DNA of 64,000 bases, taken from the NCBI GenBank assembly GCA_038323655.1, contig JBBQHE010000001.1, positions 6,610 through 70,609 on the forward strand. Reading direction: 5' to 3'. The position numbers were made by a program, and so were the translations under genes. Under the pieces are notes generated by a model. It made no database searches and was not told the DNA's origin. It saw only the letters and a program-made list of their open reading frames with translations. Shown here one piece after another: positions 42,221-49,882 of this stretch. Source of the DNA: Humitalea sp038323655. GTDB lineage: Bacteria > Pseudomonadota > Alphaproteobacteria > Acetobacterales > Acetobacteraceae. Position 1 is the stretch's first letter; each line of letters opens with the position of its first letter.

Positions 42221-43083
42221 GGCGCCGGGGGCACTGCACGCGTCTCCGGCGGGCTGGCCACCGCCGCGTTGGCAACCACGGACATTGCGACCAGGGGGCT
42301 CGCGACCATGGGGCTCACAACCAAGGGGCTCGCAACCAAGGGGCTCGCAACCGGGCGGCGCCAGCGGCGCTGCAGCCAGATCACCCCGACCAGATCCATG
42401 AAGGCCACTAGCAGCCGATCGAGCGTGCCGTAGTTGCTGACCCCGCGCAGCCGCGGGCGGTGGTTCACCGGTTCGCTGACCACCCGGGCCCCGGCGCGCA
42501 GCGCCAGCGCGGGCAGGTAGCGGTGCATGTGGTCGAAGGCCGGCATCTCCAGGAACAGGGTGCGCGAAAACACCTTCAGCCCGCAGCCGCTATCAGGCGT
42601 GGCGTCCCCCAGCAGCCACGCCCGGAAGCCGTTGGCCAGCCGGCTGGTGACGCGCTTCATGCGGGTATCGCGCCGGTTCACCCGGCGCCCGGCGACCATA
42701 ACCGCCCCGCCCTCGGTCATGGCGCGGGCCAGCAGGCGGGGGATGTCGGCCGGGTCGTTCTGCCCGTCGCCGTCCAGGGTCGCGATCCATGTGCCCCGCG
42801 CCGCCCGAACGCCGGTCACGATCGCCGCCGACTGGCCGCAGCTGGCGGCGTGGCGGAAGGCGCGCACGCGCGGGTCGGCCGCGGCCGACCCGGCCAGGAC
42901 CTGGTCAGTGCCATCGGTGCCGCCGTCATCGACGCAGATCACCTCGTGCGGGGTCTGCGCCAGGGCGGCGGCAATCTCGGCCAGCAGCGGGCCGGCGTTG
43001 GTCGCCTCGTTCTTCATCGGGATCACGACCGACACGAGCGGCTGGGTCGGCTGGTCGGTCACGGGGCGGCGGCTTTTCGTCAA
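42217..43083 (-). CDS. GT2 family glycosyltransferase with repetitive C-terminal tail
   Basis: 288 residues from the TTG at 43083; a GTG at 43062 is an alternative and neither has a clear ribosome binding site. The GT-A core shows VSVVIPMKNEATNAGPLLAE, CVDDGGTDGTD and the DxD-containing IATLDGDGQNDP, followed by PDSGCGLKVFSR. It resembles dolichyl-phosphate mannose synthase/ArnC-like enzymes that transfer a sugar to a polyprenyl phosphate. After residue about 240 (WLQRRWRRP) the tail is a five-residue repeat (VASPL variants) encoded by a 15-bp tandem repeat, and ends in a Pro/Ala stretch. No C-terminal membrane helices are seen. Confidence 0.88.
   Translation of the reverse strand: MTKSRRPVTDQPTQPLVSVVIPMKNEATNAGPLLAEIAAALAQTPHEVICVDDGGTDGTDQVLAGSAAADPRVRAFRHAASCGQSAAIVTGVRAARGTWIATLDGDGQNDPADIPRLLARAMTEGGAVMVAGRRVNRRDTRMKRVTSRLANGFRAWLLGDATPDSGCGLKVFSRTLFLEMPAFDHMHRYLPALALRAGARVVSEPVNHRPRLRGVSNYGTLDRLLVAFMDLVGVIWLQRRWRRPVASPLVASPLVVSPMVASPLVAMSVVANAAVASPPETRAVPPAP
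42271..42360 (+). repeat. 15-bp tandem repeat inside the GT2 gene
   Basis: About six units of a 15-bp repeat; the clearest are CGCGACCATGGGGCT, CACAACCAAGGGGCT and CGCAACCAAGGGGCT (42301-42345). On the coding (minus) strand they give VASPL, VVSPM and VASPL. Units at the edges are degenerate. The length keeps the frame, so copy number can vary without disrupting the gene. Confidence 0.9.
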
Positions 43084-43212
43084 GGGGTACGTGCGGGGCG
43101 GTAGCAGGCGGGGGCCAAGGGCGGCAAGCCGCCCGCCCGCGGGCCCTGCGTACGGCGCACGTCAGCCGATCCTTGGGCGGGCGGCGAAACCGTCCCTATA
43201 TTGTCGTCTGCC

Positions 43213-44292
43213 ATGCCATTCGATGCGACCCTCGGCGCTGCCGACCTGCCCCCCACACGCCCCGCGCCGCGAGACAGCCGGGCCGTGGCCTATTGGCTGC
43301 TGACCGTCTGCGGCCTGATATGGGTCATGGTCGCCCTCGGCGGCGCCACGCGACTGACCGGTTCGGGCCTGTCGATCATGGAATGGGCGCCGCTGTCGGG
43401 CACCCTGCCGCCACTGTCGGACGCGGAATGGATGCGGCTCTACGAGCTGTATCGCACCGTGCCCCAGTATGCCCTGGTCAACGCCGGCTTCGGGATCGAG
43501 GGTTTCAAGCAGATCTTCTGGCTGGAATGGGCGCATCGCTTTTGGGGGCGGCTGATCGGCCTCGCCTTCGCCGTCCCGCTGGCGGTGTTCTGGCTGCGCG
43601 GGCGCCTGCCGGCGGGGCTGTTGCTGCGGCTGCTCGGGCTGCTGGCGCTTGGCGGGCTGCAGGGCGCGATCGGCTGGTTCATGGTCGCCAGCGGCTTTGA
43701 CGCCGATCGCACCACCGTCTCGCCCTATCGGCTCGTGCTGCACCTCGGCCTGGCGCTGGTGCTGTTCTCCTGCGTGCTCTGGACCGCGCTTGGCCTGCTG
43801 CGGCCGCAGGCCGAGCCGCCGGCGGGTGCGGCCCGCCTGCGCCGCCTCGTGCATTCCGCGGCAGGGCTTGCGGTGCTGACCATGCTGGCCGGCGGCTTCG
43901 TCGCCGGGCTGCGGGCTGGCTTTGATTTCAACACCTGGCCGCTGATGGACGGCAGGCTTGTGCCGCCGGGCTATCTGGCCGCAGGCTGGTACAGCGTAAT
44001 GACGGACATTGCCACCGTGCAGTTCCATCACCGGGTCCTGGCGACACTCGCCGGTCTGCTCGCCCTCGGCGCGGGCATCGCGGCCCTGCGGCTGCTGCCG
44101 CCGGGCTTTGCCCGCCTCGCTGTCCTGGCCCTGGGCGGCACGGTGCTGCTGCAATACGTGTTGGGCGTGGCGACCTTGCTGCATGTCGTGCCGGTCGGCC
44201 TCGGCACGCTGCACCAGGCGACGGCCGTGGCGGTGCTGGCGGCCGCGCTCTGCGCCATCCATGGCCTACGGCGCGGACCCCTGGGGCGGTGA
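43213..44292 (+). CDS. ctaA: heme A synthase (CtaA/Cox15)
   Basis: 359 residues, eight membrane helices expected. Conserved elements are ALGGATRLTGSGLSIMEW near the first helix, LEWAHRFWGRLIGL (heme His), FDFNTWPLMDG and TVQFHHRVLATLAG, which supply further His ligands. It hydroxylates heme O to heme A for aa3-type cytochrome oxidase. The ATG at 43213 was chosen over an in-frame TTG at 43201. It is a single gene separated from ctaB and oxidase genes, and is followed by a histidine kinase gene in a GTGA overlap. Confidence 0.95.
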   Translation: MPFDATLGAADLPPTRPAPRDSRAVAYWLLTVCGLIWVMVALGGATRLTGSGLSIMEWAPLSGTLPPLSDAEWMRLYELYRTVPQYALVNAGFGIEGFKQIFWLEWAHRFWGRLIGLAFAVPLAVFWLRGRLPAGLLLRLLGLLALGGLQGAIGWFMVASGFDADRTTVSPYRLVLHLGLALVLFSCVLWTALGLLRPQAEPPAGAARLRRLVHSAAGLAVLTMLAGGFVAGLRAGFDFNTWPLMDGRLVPPGYLAAGWYSVMTDIATVQFHHRVLATLAGLLALGAGIAALRLLPPGFARLAVLALGGTVLLQYVLGVATLLHVVPVGLGTLHQATAVAVLAAALCAIHGLRRGPLGR

Positions 44293-46574
44293 TCGCGGCC
44301 GCGATCACGATGGATGTGTTGAGCGCCCTGCCGGCCGCCATCGCGGTCTATGACCGCGACCTGCGCCTGGTCTTCGCCTCAGACGGGTTGCTGGCGCAGG
44401 CCGGCCTGGAGCGCCGCGACCTGCCGATCGGCAGTACCCTGCGCGACACCACACGCATGCTCGCCTATCGTGGCCTCTACGGCCCGGGCGACCCCGAGGC
44501 GCGGCTGGAAGCGGTGCTGCGACTCGACCGAAGCGCAGCCCTGCGCCGGATCGGGCGCGCGACCGATGGTCGGGTCTTCGACCTGATCAGCATGCCGATG
44601 GCCGAGGGCGGCTTCGTCAGCCTGGCGACCGACGTCACCGCCTTCGCGCGGGGCGAGGCGCAGGCGCTCGGCGTCGCCCGCCAGGTGCAGGGCGTACTGG
44701 AACGCCTGCACGGCGGCGTTGCGGTCTTTGCCCAGGACCGGCGCATCGCGCTGTTCAACGCCGCCTATGAGTCGCTCATCGGCGCCTCGCCGGGGATGCT
44801 GCGGGCCGGCATGACGCTTGAAGAGATCTACGCCGTGCTGATCGAGCGCAGCGAATACGCCAATGCCGAGCGGGCGGATTTCGTCCGCTCGCGGCTGCAG
44901 CTCGACCGCAGCATCCCGCAGCTGATGGTGCGCGAAAGGCCGACCGGCCAGGTGCTGCGCACCCGCTCCACGCCGACCGCCGATGGCGGCTTCGTGCTGG
45001 AGGTCGATGACCTGACCGACCTGAAGCGCGCCGAGGATGATGCCAGCCGCCGCGCCGCGCTGCTCGATGGCGTGCTCGCGACCCTGCCGCATGGCGTCTG
45101 CGTCTTCGGCCCGGACAAGCGGGTCAGCATGGTGAACGACGCCTATCGTCGGCTGCTCGGTGACGCCGCGCCGTCGGTCGGCGAATCGCTCGATGGCATG
45201 ATCGAACGCCGCTTCGCCGCCGGCGAATACCCCGACACCACGATCGAGGAGGTGCGCCGACAGCGCTGGGCCTTCCTGGGCCAGGGCCAGGCGGATTGGG
45301 TCCGCCGCCGGCCCAACGGCACGATGCTGGTGATCCGCATGGCGCGGCTGCCGGACGGCGGGCACCTGTCGGTGGTCACCGATGTCACGGACCTCGCCCG
45401 GGCGCAGGAGGAAACCCGCGTCCAGGCGGCCCGCCACCAGGTGATGCTGGCCAACATTCGCCATGGCGTGACGCTGTTCGACGCCGAGGGCCGGCTGATC
45501 GCGGCGAACGAGCTGGCGGCAAAGTTCTGCGGCCTAACGCTGGCCGATTTCCCGCCCGGCATCCGGATCGAAGAAGTGCGCCAGAAGCAGGCGGCGCGCG
45601 GCGAATTCGGCGCGCCGGTGGCGACCCAGGTCTTCGTCCAGGCACGAACCAAGACCTTCGGCGCCGATTCCTACACCCGCCAGCGGCCGGACGGCACGCT
45701 GCTGGAGATCACCACCGACCCGACGCCCGAGGGCGGCTTTGTCCGCACCTTCACCGACGTCACCCAGGAACGCCGCGTGATGGCCGAACTGGAACGCGCC
45801 AAGGACGCGGCCGAGGAAGCCAACCGCGCCAAGTCGCGTTTCCTGACCACCATGACGCATGAACTCCGCACGCCCCTGAATGCCGTGATCGGCTTTTCCG
45901 ACGCGCTGCTGGCCCAGGCGCGCAGCGGCACCGCCCAGCCCGGCGACACGGCGGAGTTTTCGCGCGCGATCAACGAGGCCGGGCGCCACCTGCTGTCGCT
46001 GATCGACGACATCCTGGACGTCGCCCGCGCCGAGGGCAGCGGCATGGCGACCAACATGCAGTCGCTGGACCTGCCGTCGGTCGTGGCCGGCGTCGCCCGG
46101 GTCATGCGGGCCCAGGCCGACGAGGCCGGAATCACGCTTTCGGTCGAGATCGACGATTGCCTGCCGCGGGTCTTCGCCGACGAAAAGCGGCTGCGCCAGG
46201 TGATGATCAACCTAGTGACCAACGCGGTGAAGTTCACCGAGAAGGACGGTTCGGTCCACATCGCCGCGCGGATCGCGACAGGCGGACTGCTCATCGCCGT
46301 GACCGACACCGGCATCGGCATCGCCACCGAGGACATCGACCGCGCCTTCGAACCCTTCGTGCAACTGGAAGCGTCGCTGTCGCGGCGCTATGGTGGCTCG
46401 GGGCTCGGGTTGCACCTGGCCCGGACCCTGGCGCGGGCGATGGGCTTCGAATTGACGCTGGCCAGCGAACAGGGGCGCGGCACCACCGCCACGCTCACCA
46501 TTCCCGCCGACCGCCTGGTCGCGGAGGAGACACCCGCCATGACCGATACCCCCTGCGTGATCCCCCATGAGTGA
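44289..46574 (+). CDS. soluble multi-PAS sensor histidine kinase
   Basis: 761 residues without membrane segments or signal peptide. Four PAS-like modules are visible from repeated motifs: VYDRDLRLVFASDGLL (residues about 15-30), VFAQDRRIALFNAAYESL (about 150), VFGPDKRVSMVNDAYRRL (about 275) and LFDAEGRLIAANELAAKF (about 397). The kinase core has H524 in MTHELRTPLNAVIGFSDALL, the N-box LRQVMINLVTNAVKF, DTGIGIA and GGSGLGLHLARTLA. It should autophosphorylate in response to a cytosolic or membrane-permeant signal. No response regulator is adjacent. The GTG start overlaps the ctaA stop, so a link to respiration or oxygen is a reasonable guess. Confidence 0.9.
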   Translation: MIAAAITMDVLSALPAAIAVYDRDLRLVFASDGLLAQAGLERRDLPIGSTLRDTTRMLAYRGLYGPGDPEARLEAVLRLDRSAALRRIGRATDGRVFDLISMPMAEGGFVSLATDVTAFARGEAQALGVARQVQGVLERLHGGVAVFAQDRRIALFNAAYESLIGASPGMLRAGMTLEEIYAVLIERSEYANAERADFVRSRLQLDRSIPQLMVRERPTGQVLRTRSTPTADGGFVLEVDDLTDLKRAEDDASRRAALLDGVLATLPHGVCVFGPDKRVSMVNDAYRRLLGDAAPSVGESLDGMIERRFAAGEYPDTTIEEVRRQRWAFLGQGQADWVRRRPNGTMLVIRMARLPDGGHLSVVTDVTDLARAQEETRVQAARHQVMLANIRHGVTLFDAEGRLIAANELAAKFCGLTLADFPPGIRIEEVRQKQAARGEFGAPVATQVFVQARTKTFGADSYTRQRPDGTLLEITTDPTPEGGFVRTFTDVTQERRVMAELERAKDAAEEANRAKSRFLTTMTHELRTPLNAVIGFSDALLAQARSGTAQPGDTAEFSRAINEAGRHLLSLIDDILDVARAEGSGMATNMQSLDLPSVVAGVARVMRAQADEAGITLSVEIDDCLPRVFADEKRLRQVMINLVTNAVKFTEKDGSVHIAARIATGGLLIAVTDTGIGIATEDIDRAFEPFVQLEASLSRRYGGSGLGLHLARTLARAMGFELTLASEQGRGTTATLTIPADRLVAEETPAMTDTPCVIPHE

Positions 46575-46588
46575 CACCCCATGAGTGA
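46563..46588 (+). repeat. short direct duplication at the kinase/tldD junction
   Basis: CCCCATGAGTGA occurs at 46563-46574 (end of the kinase gene, including its stop) and again at 46577-46588 (start of tldD, including its ATG). The 14-base period suggests a slipped duplication. Confidence 0.7.
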
Positions 46589-48011
46589 TGCAATCGCCGC
46601 GACCGACCGGTTGTTCTTCGCCGAGATGGACCCCGAGGCCGCCCGCCGCCTGACCCGCGACGCGCTGGAGGGGCAGGAGGATGGCGAACTCTTCCTGGAA
46701 TACCGGCAGAGCGAGGGCACCGCGCTGGAAGACGGCCGTATCCGCAGCGCGTCCTTCGACACCACCCGCGGCTTCGGCCTGCGTGGCGTGTCGGGCGAAA
46801 CGGCGGCCTATGCCCATGCCGGGCAGATCAGCGAAGCGGCCCTCGCCCGCGCCGCCGAAACCGTGCGCGCCGCGCGCCCCGGCCAGGCGGGTGCCGTGGC
46901 GGTCGGGCCGCGGGCGACCAATGCGCGGCTGTACGACCCGGCCAATCCGCTCTCCGCGATGGATTTCCCGGCCAAGGCGGCGCTGCTCGCCGAAATCGAC
47001 GCCTATGCCCGCGGGCGCGATTCCCGCGTCACGCAGGTCATGGCCAGCCTGATGGGCGAATGGCAGGCCGTGCGCATCATCCGCACCGATTCGGAGGTCG
47101 CGGACCTGCGGCCGCTGGTGCGGCTGAACGTGTCGGTCGTGGTGGAACAGAACGGGCGACGGGAAACGGGGTCCTACGGCACCGGCGGCCGCTTCACCTA
47201 TGCCCGCGTCACCACGCCCGAGATCTGGCGGGCGGCGGTGGACGAGGCGCTGCGCCAGGCGGTGCTGAACCTCGACGCCGTGCCGGCGCCCGCCGGCGAG
47301 ATGACCGTGGTGCTGGGTTCGGGCTGGCCCGGCATTCTGCTGCACGAAGCCATCGGCCATGGGCTGGAGGGTGACTTCAACCGCAAGAAGACCTCGGCCT
47401 TTGCGGGGCTTCTGGGCCAGCGCATCGCAGCCCCGGGTGTGACCGTGGTCGATGACGGCACCCTTCCCGACCGGCGCGGCAGCCTGACGGTGGATGACGA
47501 AGGCACGCCCTCCGGCCGCACGGTGATGATCGAGGACGGCATCCTGACCGGCTTCATCCAGGACCGGCAGAATGCGCGGCTGATGGGTGTGGCGCCGACC
47601 GGCAACGGCCGGCGGCAGAGCCACGCCCATATCCCGATGCCGCGCATGACCAACACCGTGATGATGAACGGCCAGCATGACCCGGCCGAGATCATCGCCT
47701 CGGTGAAGAACGGCCTGTACGCCGTGAACTTCGGCGGCGGCCAGGTCGATATCACCTCCGGCAAATTCGTCTTCAGCGCCTCGGAAGCCTATCTGATCCA
47801 GGACGGCCGCATCGGCGCCCCGGTGAAGGGGGCGACGCTGATCGGCGACGGGCCTTCGGCGCTGACCAAGGTGTCCATGGTCGGGCATGACATGGCGCTG
47901 GATGCCGGCGTCGGCACCTGCGGCAAGAATGGCCAGGGCGTGCCGGTCGGCGTGGGCCAGCCGACGATGCGCATGGATGGGCTGACGGTCGGCGGAACCG
48001 CTGTTCGTTGA
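46581..48011 (+). CDS. tldD: metalloprotease TldD
   Basis: 476 residues, the standard TldD length. The zinc motif HEAIGHGLEGD (H255, E256, H260) follows VLGSGWPGILL, and the third zinc ligand region is expected near the C-terminal NFGGGQVDITSGKF. The N-terminal domain has GFGLRGVSGETAAYAHAG. TldD works with TldE in processing modified peptides and toxins; no tldE is in the window. It starts seven bases after the histidine kinase stop. Confidence 0.96.
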   Translation: MSDAIAATDRLFFAEMDPEAARRLTRDALEGQEDGELFLEYRQSEGTALEDGRIRSASFDTTRGFGLRGVSGETAAYAHAGQISEAALARAAETVRAARPGQAGAVAVGPRATNARLYDPANPLSAMDFPAKAALLAEIDAYARGRDSRVTQVMASLMGEWQAVRIIRTDSEVADLRPLVRLNVSVVVEQNGRRETGSYGTGGRFTYARVTTPEIWRAAVDEALRQAVLNLDAVPAPAGEMTVVLGSGWPGILLHEAIGHGLEGDFNRKKTSAFAGLLGQRIAAPGVTVVDDGTLPDRRGSLTVDDEGTPSGRTVMIEDGILTGFIQDRQNARLMGVAPTGNGRRQSHAHIPMPRMTNTVMMNGQHDPAEIIASVKNGLYAVNFGGGQVDITSGKFVFSASEAYLIQDGRIGAPVKGATLIGDGPSALTKVSMVGHDMALDAGVGTCGKNGQGVPVGVGQPTMRMDGLTVGGTAVR

Positions 48012-48033
48012 ATGGCTGATCGCCACGGCCGCC

Positions 48034-48708
48034 ATGGCGGCGGCGGTGGTGGTGCAGCTGGCGGCGGGGCTCGGCCTGTCGATGGTGGCGGTGCCGCCGC
48101 TGGTGGCGCTGGACCCACGCTTCGTGCCCGGGCCGCTGCTGGCGGTGGGCGCGGTGCTGATGTTCGGGCAGTGGCGGGCGGATGTGCGCGCGGTGCCCCG
48201 CGGTATCCTGCCCTGGGCCGTGGCGGGGCTGGCGGTCGGCACGGCGCTGGGCATGGGGCTGGCGGCGGTTGCGCCGCAGATGGCCAGCCGGCGCGGCTTT
48301 GGCGTGGTGATCCTGCTCGCGGTGCTGCTGGCCGTGACCGTGCCGCGGCTGCGCCCGGTGCCGCCCATGCTGTTCGCGGCGGGTTTCATCTCGGGCGCCA
48401 TGGGCGGGTTTTCCGGCGTGCACGGGCCGCTGATGGCGCTCGCGGTGGCACACCTGCCGGCCCAGGCGGTGCGCGGGGTGCTCGGGCTGTTCTGGTTGAT
48501 CGCCTACGCGATGATCGTGCCGGTCGCCGCCATTGCCGGGCGCTTCGGTGCGGCCGAGGGCTGGCTGACGCTGATGCTGCTGCCGGGCCTCGCGCTGGGC
48601 GTGCTCCTGGCCCGGCCGGCGCGGGCCTGGCTGACGGGGCCGCGGCTACGGCCGGCGATTCTGCTGGTCAGCACGGTCTCGGGCGGGCTGCTGGTCTGGT
48701 TCGGCTGA
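48034..48708 (+). CDS. TauE/SafE-family sulfite-exporter-like permease
   Basis: At least 224 residues; strongly hydrophobic with six to seven membrane segments. Family features are the half-repeat glycines in FISGAMGGFSGVHGPLMALA and a similar region early in the first repeat. It is shorter than the usual 250 residues. The ATG at 48034 cuts into the first helix. In-frame residues upstream (FVEWLIATAAM) fit a natural N-terminus, and a CTG at 48001 follows GGCGGA closely, so the true start may be there. Substrate is unknown; family members move sulfite, sulfonates or organosulfur anions. Confidence 0.72.
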   Translation: MAAAVVVQLAAGLGLSMVAVPPLVALDPRFVPGPLLAVGAVLMFGQWRADVRAVPRGILPWAVAGLAVGTALGMGLAAVAPQMASRRGFGVVILLAVLLAVTVPRLRPVPPMLFAAGFISGAMGGFSGVHGPLMALAVAHLPAQAVRGVLGLFWLIAYAMIVPVAAIAGRFGAAEGWLTLMLLPGLALGVLLARPARAWLTGPRLRPAILLVSTVSGGLLVWFG

Positions 48709-48717
48709 CCGCCGGGG

Positions 48718-48942
48718 TCAGGTGAAGACCAGCAGGGCGCCGGCTTCGTAAAGGCGGTTGGTCAGCCCTTCCTCGGCCACCAGCAGCAGCACGCCGGGAC
48801 CAGCGGTGCGCAGCAGCGTGGCGCCCGAGAGCAGCAGCCCCTCGGCCGCCGCGTGGTCGTCGGCGAAGAGGGCGATGGCGGGGAGGGCGGCGGGGCTCGC
48901 CGGCGGCGCATCGGGCGGGATCAGTGTCTGTATGTGCGACAT
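48718..48942 (-). CDS. small hypothetical protein
   Basis: 74 residues, no signal peptide, moderately hydrophobic. The C-terminal half contains GATLLRTAGPGVLLLVAEEGLTNRLYEAGALLVFT, which reads like a small alpha/beta fold. Start at an ATG with no strong ribosome binding site. It is convergent with the TauE-like gene (9-base gap). I do not recognise it, and it could be a shadow frame, but its residue composition is more balanced than neighbouring shadows. Confidence 0.45.
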   Translation of the reverse strand: MSHIQTLIPPDAPPASPAALPAIALFADDHAAAEGLLLSGATLLRTAGPGVLLLVAEEGLTNRLYEAGALLVFT

Positions 48943-49078
48943 GGTGCGACTATCCGAGACCCAGGTGAAGGGCGGGTTAATCGCGCGGTGGCTTCCGCGG
49001 CCGGGCGAAGGTCGTCCGCCGCGGGATCAATAACCCGCATGCGGCGCTGGAACGAAAGCACCGCGGTGATGTCTGCAA
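48943..49078. other. short intergenic region
   Basis: About 135 bases upstream of the small hypothetical gene and at the 3' end of the M23 peptidase gene. No hairpin or promoter is recognised. Confidence 0.35.
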
Positions 49079-49882
49079 TCACCGCGGCGGCAGCACGGCC
49101 TGCGGGTCGAGCCAGGTCTGGAACCAGGACAGCGAGAAATGCAGGTGTGGACCCGTCACCCGCCCGGTCATGCCAATGGCCCCGAGGCGCTGGCCGCGGG
49201 CGACGACCGTGCCCTCAGCCACGTCCTGTGCCGACAGATGCGCATAGAGCGTGTTCACCCCATGGCCGTGGTCCAGCACCAGCAGTCGGCCGAAGAACAG
49301 GAAATCATCGGCCAGCGTGACCCGGCCGCCCATCGCCGCCAGGACCGGCGTGCCGACCGGGGCGGCCACATCCAGGCCGAAGTGCGGCTGGCGGGGCTGG
49401 CCGTTCAGCACGCGCTGGCTGCCGAAGATGCCGCTGATGCGGCCCTGCGCCGGCCAGGCCGGGCCTTCGAGGAACCCGGTGCCGGCACCTTCGGCGGCGC
49501 GGGCCTGGGCCAGGCGCTCCCGTTCCCGCCCGATACGCGCCAGCGCCGCGGCATCGGGCGTGACCTGGGCGGGGGGCAGGCCCGAGATCGCCTGGACATC
49601 CCAGACGCGCCGGGCAACGGCCAGGGCCTGGCTTTCGCTGCGGCCGCCGGGCGGCGTCACGGTCAGCATCGCCTGTGGCGGGGCGTCACGGCCGAAGCCG
49701 AAGACGATGTCACCCGCCGGGGTCACGCGCAGGCCGCGGCTATCCAGCGTGACGCGGCTGCCGGGCGGCACCCGCGCCACCACCAGCCCGCCCTGGGTCA
49801 GCCCGGCCGGCGGCAGCGTGACGGCCTGGACCCGGCCCGTGGTCAGCAATACGGGTGTGGCCAGCACGGCGCGGCGATGCAT
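49079..49882 (-). CDS. M23 family metallopeptidase (LytM-type)
   Basis: 267 residues from the ATG at 49882 (a GTG at 49885 is one codon upstream). A signal peptide (MHRRAVLATPVLLTTGRVQA) targets it to the periplasm. The C-terminal LytM domain carries the zinc ligands in HFGLDVAAPVGTP (H, D) and HLHFS (H-x-H), with the usual LVLDHGHGVNTLYAHLS between them. Such enzymes cut peptidoglycan cross-links or act as activators. The start overlaps the xseA stop (TGATG), indicating coupling. No LysM or coiled-coil domain precedes the catalytic domain. Confidence 0.9.
   Translation of the reverse strand: MHRRAVLATPVLLTTGRVQAVTLPPAGLTQGGLVVARVPPGSRVTLDSRGLRVTPAGDIVFGFGRDAPPQAMLTVTPPGGRSESQALAVARRVWDVQAISGLPPAQVTPDAAALARIGRERERLAQARAAEGAGTGFLEGPAWPAQGRISGIFGSQRVLNGQPRQPHFGLDVAAPVGTPVLAAMGGRVTLADDFLFFGRLLVLDHGHGVNTLYAHLSAQDVAEGTVVARGQRLGAIGMTGRVTGPHLHFSLSWFQTWLDPQAVLPPR

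Noticed and set aside
46212..48401. Long minus-strand open frame of 729 codons opposite the kinase and tldD
   Set aside because: The composition (Arg/Gly/His/Ala-rich, no motifs) is that of a GC-rich antisense shadow, while the plus strand shows clear kinase and TldD motifs.
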